This document shows, in pieces, positions 63,771 to 64,000 of a stretch of DNA of 64,000 bases; the stretch's first letter is position 1, and each line of letters starts with the position of its first letter. The stretch is from Pseudomonas sp. TH43. GTDB lineage: Bacteria; Pseudomonadota; Gammaproteobacteria; Pseudomonadales; Pseudomonadaceae. The notes below the pieces were generated by a model. It was not told the origin of the DNA, ran no database searches, and saw only the letters and a program-made list of their open reading frames with translations. The position numbers and the translations under genes are program-made. The DNA is taken from the NCBI RefSeq assembly GCF_016650635.1, contig NZ_JAEKFI010000001.1, positions 496,001 to 560,000 on the forward strand, written 5' to 3'.

Positions 63771-64000
63771 ATGTCGATGTCCCCTGCCCGGCTGGAAACG
63801 CTCGATTGGGCAAACCTGGAACAACAGTTGGATGAGCACGGCTGCGTCATCATTCGCTCGCTGCTGCTGGGCGAAAGCTGTGATCGCTTGAGCGCGTTGT
63901 ATCCGCAGACCGAACCGTTTCGCTCGCAGGTCATCATGAGCCGTCACGGGTTCGGTCGTGGCGAATACAAATATTTCCGCTATCCATTGCCCGCTGCAGT
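63771..64000 (+). CDS. 2OG-Fe(II) oxygenase, N-terminal part (cut by window edge)
   Basis: The first 76 codons are present: MSMSPARLETLDWANLEQQL with DEHGCVIIRSLLLGESCDRLSALYPQTEPFRSQVIMSRHGFGRGEYKYFRYPLPA. This N-terminal pattern matches Pseudomonas 2-oxoglutarate/Fe(II)-dependent oxygenases of the proline-hydroxylase-like group. The HxD metal motif falls outside the window. The start is preceded by AAGGAG at a good distance. The substrate is unknown. Confidence 0.65.
   Translation, partial: MSMSPARLETLDWANLEQQLDEHGCVIIRSLLLGESCDRLSALYPQTEPFRSQVIMSRHGFGRGEYKYFRYPLPAA

Noticed and set aside
1..64000. tRNA, rRNA, insertion sequences, prophage
   Set aside because: No cloverleaf-like sequence, transposase or phage structural gene was seen on reading; a tRNA scan would be decisive.

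Overview
The window reads as a chromosomal segment of a Pseudomonas of the fluorescens group. GC is high, gene density is close to 90 percent, and many intergenic gaps hold REP/REPIN-type palindromes typical of these species. Nearly every gene has a recognisable Pseudomonas family. Both ends cut through genes: an AMP-binding acyl-CoA synthetase at base 1 and a 2OG-Fe(II) oxygenase at base 64000.

Left part (1-24.8 kb): an AraC-type regulator beside the truncated acyl-CoA synthetase; a Fur-type iron uptake operon (efeU, efeO, efeB and an extra EfeM-like protein); pssA; a TetR regulator beside an NTF2-like protein; a dimethylsulfone monooxygenase (sfnG) with a visible sigma-54 promoter; a TSUP permease convergent with nudC; a dienoyl-CoA isomerase-like gene; a methyltransferase; a cytochrome b561/TPR/ECF sigma/anti-sigma series; pncA; an RstA/RstB-type two-component system divergent from an RND efflux pair; and a DUF1345 membrane protein.

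Middle part (24.8-46 kb): a large autotransporter and an unrecognised 949-residue protein with Ig-like signatures form the most accessory-looking stretch. The complete 2-ketogluconate locus follows (ptxS, kguE, kguK, kguT, kguD), with two identical PtxS operators, one before the regulator and one before the operon. Next come aruH, a chemoreceptor, a glycerate utilisation group (glycerate kinase, CdaR-type regulator, MFS permease), an aldo/keto reductase and a RarD-like permease.

Right part (46-64 kb): hpd, a DMT permease with a divergent LysR regulator, a CSS-EAL phosphodiesterase, an H-NS-like MvaU protein, gloA, ahpF and ahpC, a divergent tyrosine recombinase/KfrA-like coiled-coil pair, gor, a DHA2 drug exporter, galU and a run of small proteins and lipoproteins. 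No REP element was found here, although about 18 occur in the first 46 kb.

The main themes are iron and peroxide handling (efe, ahpCF, gor), sugar acid use (kgu, glycerate), sulfur scavenging (sfnG) and export. The most promising places for something new are the 949-residue protein with its upstream perfect palindrome, the recombinase/KfrA pair with its shared inverted repeat, and an ECF sigma gene that has no usual start codon. I saw no CRISPR array, rRNA, tRNA, insertion sequence or prophage.
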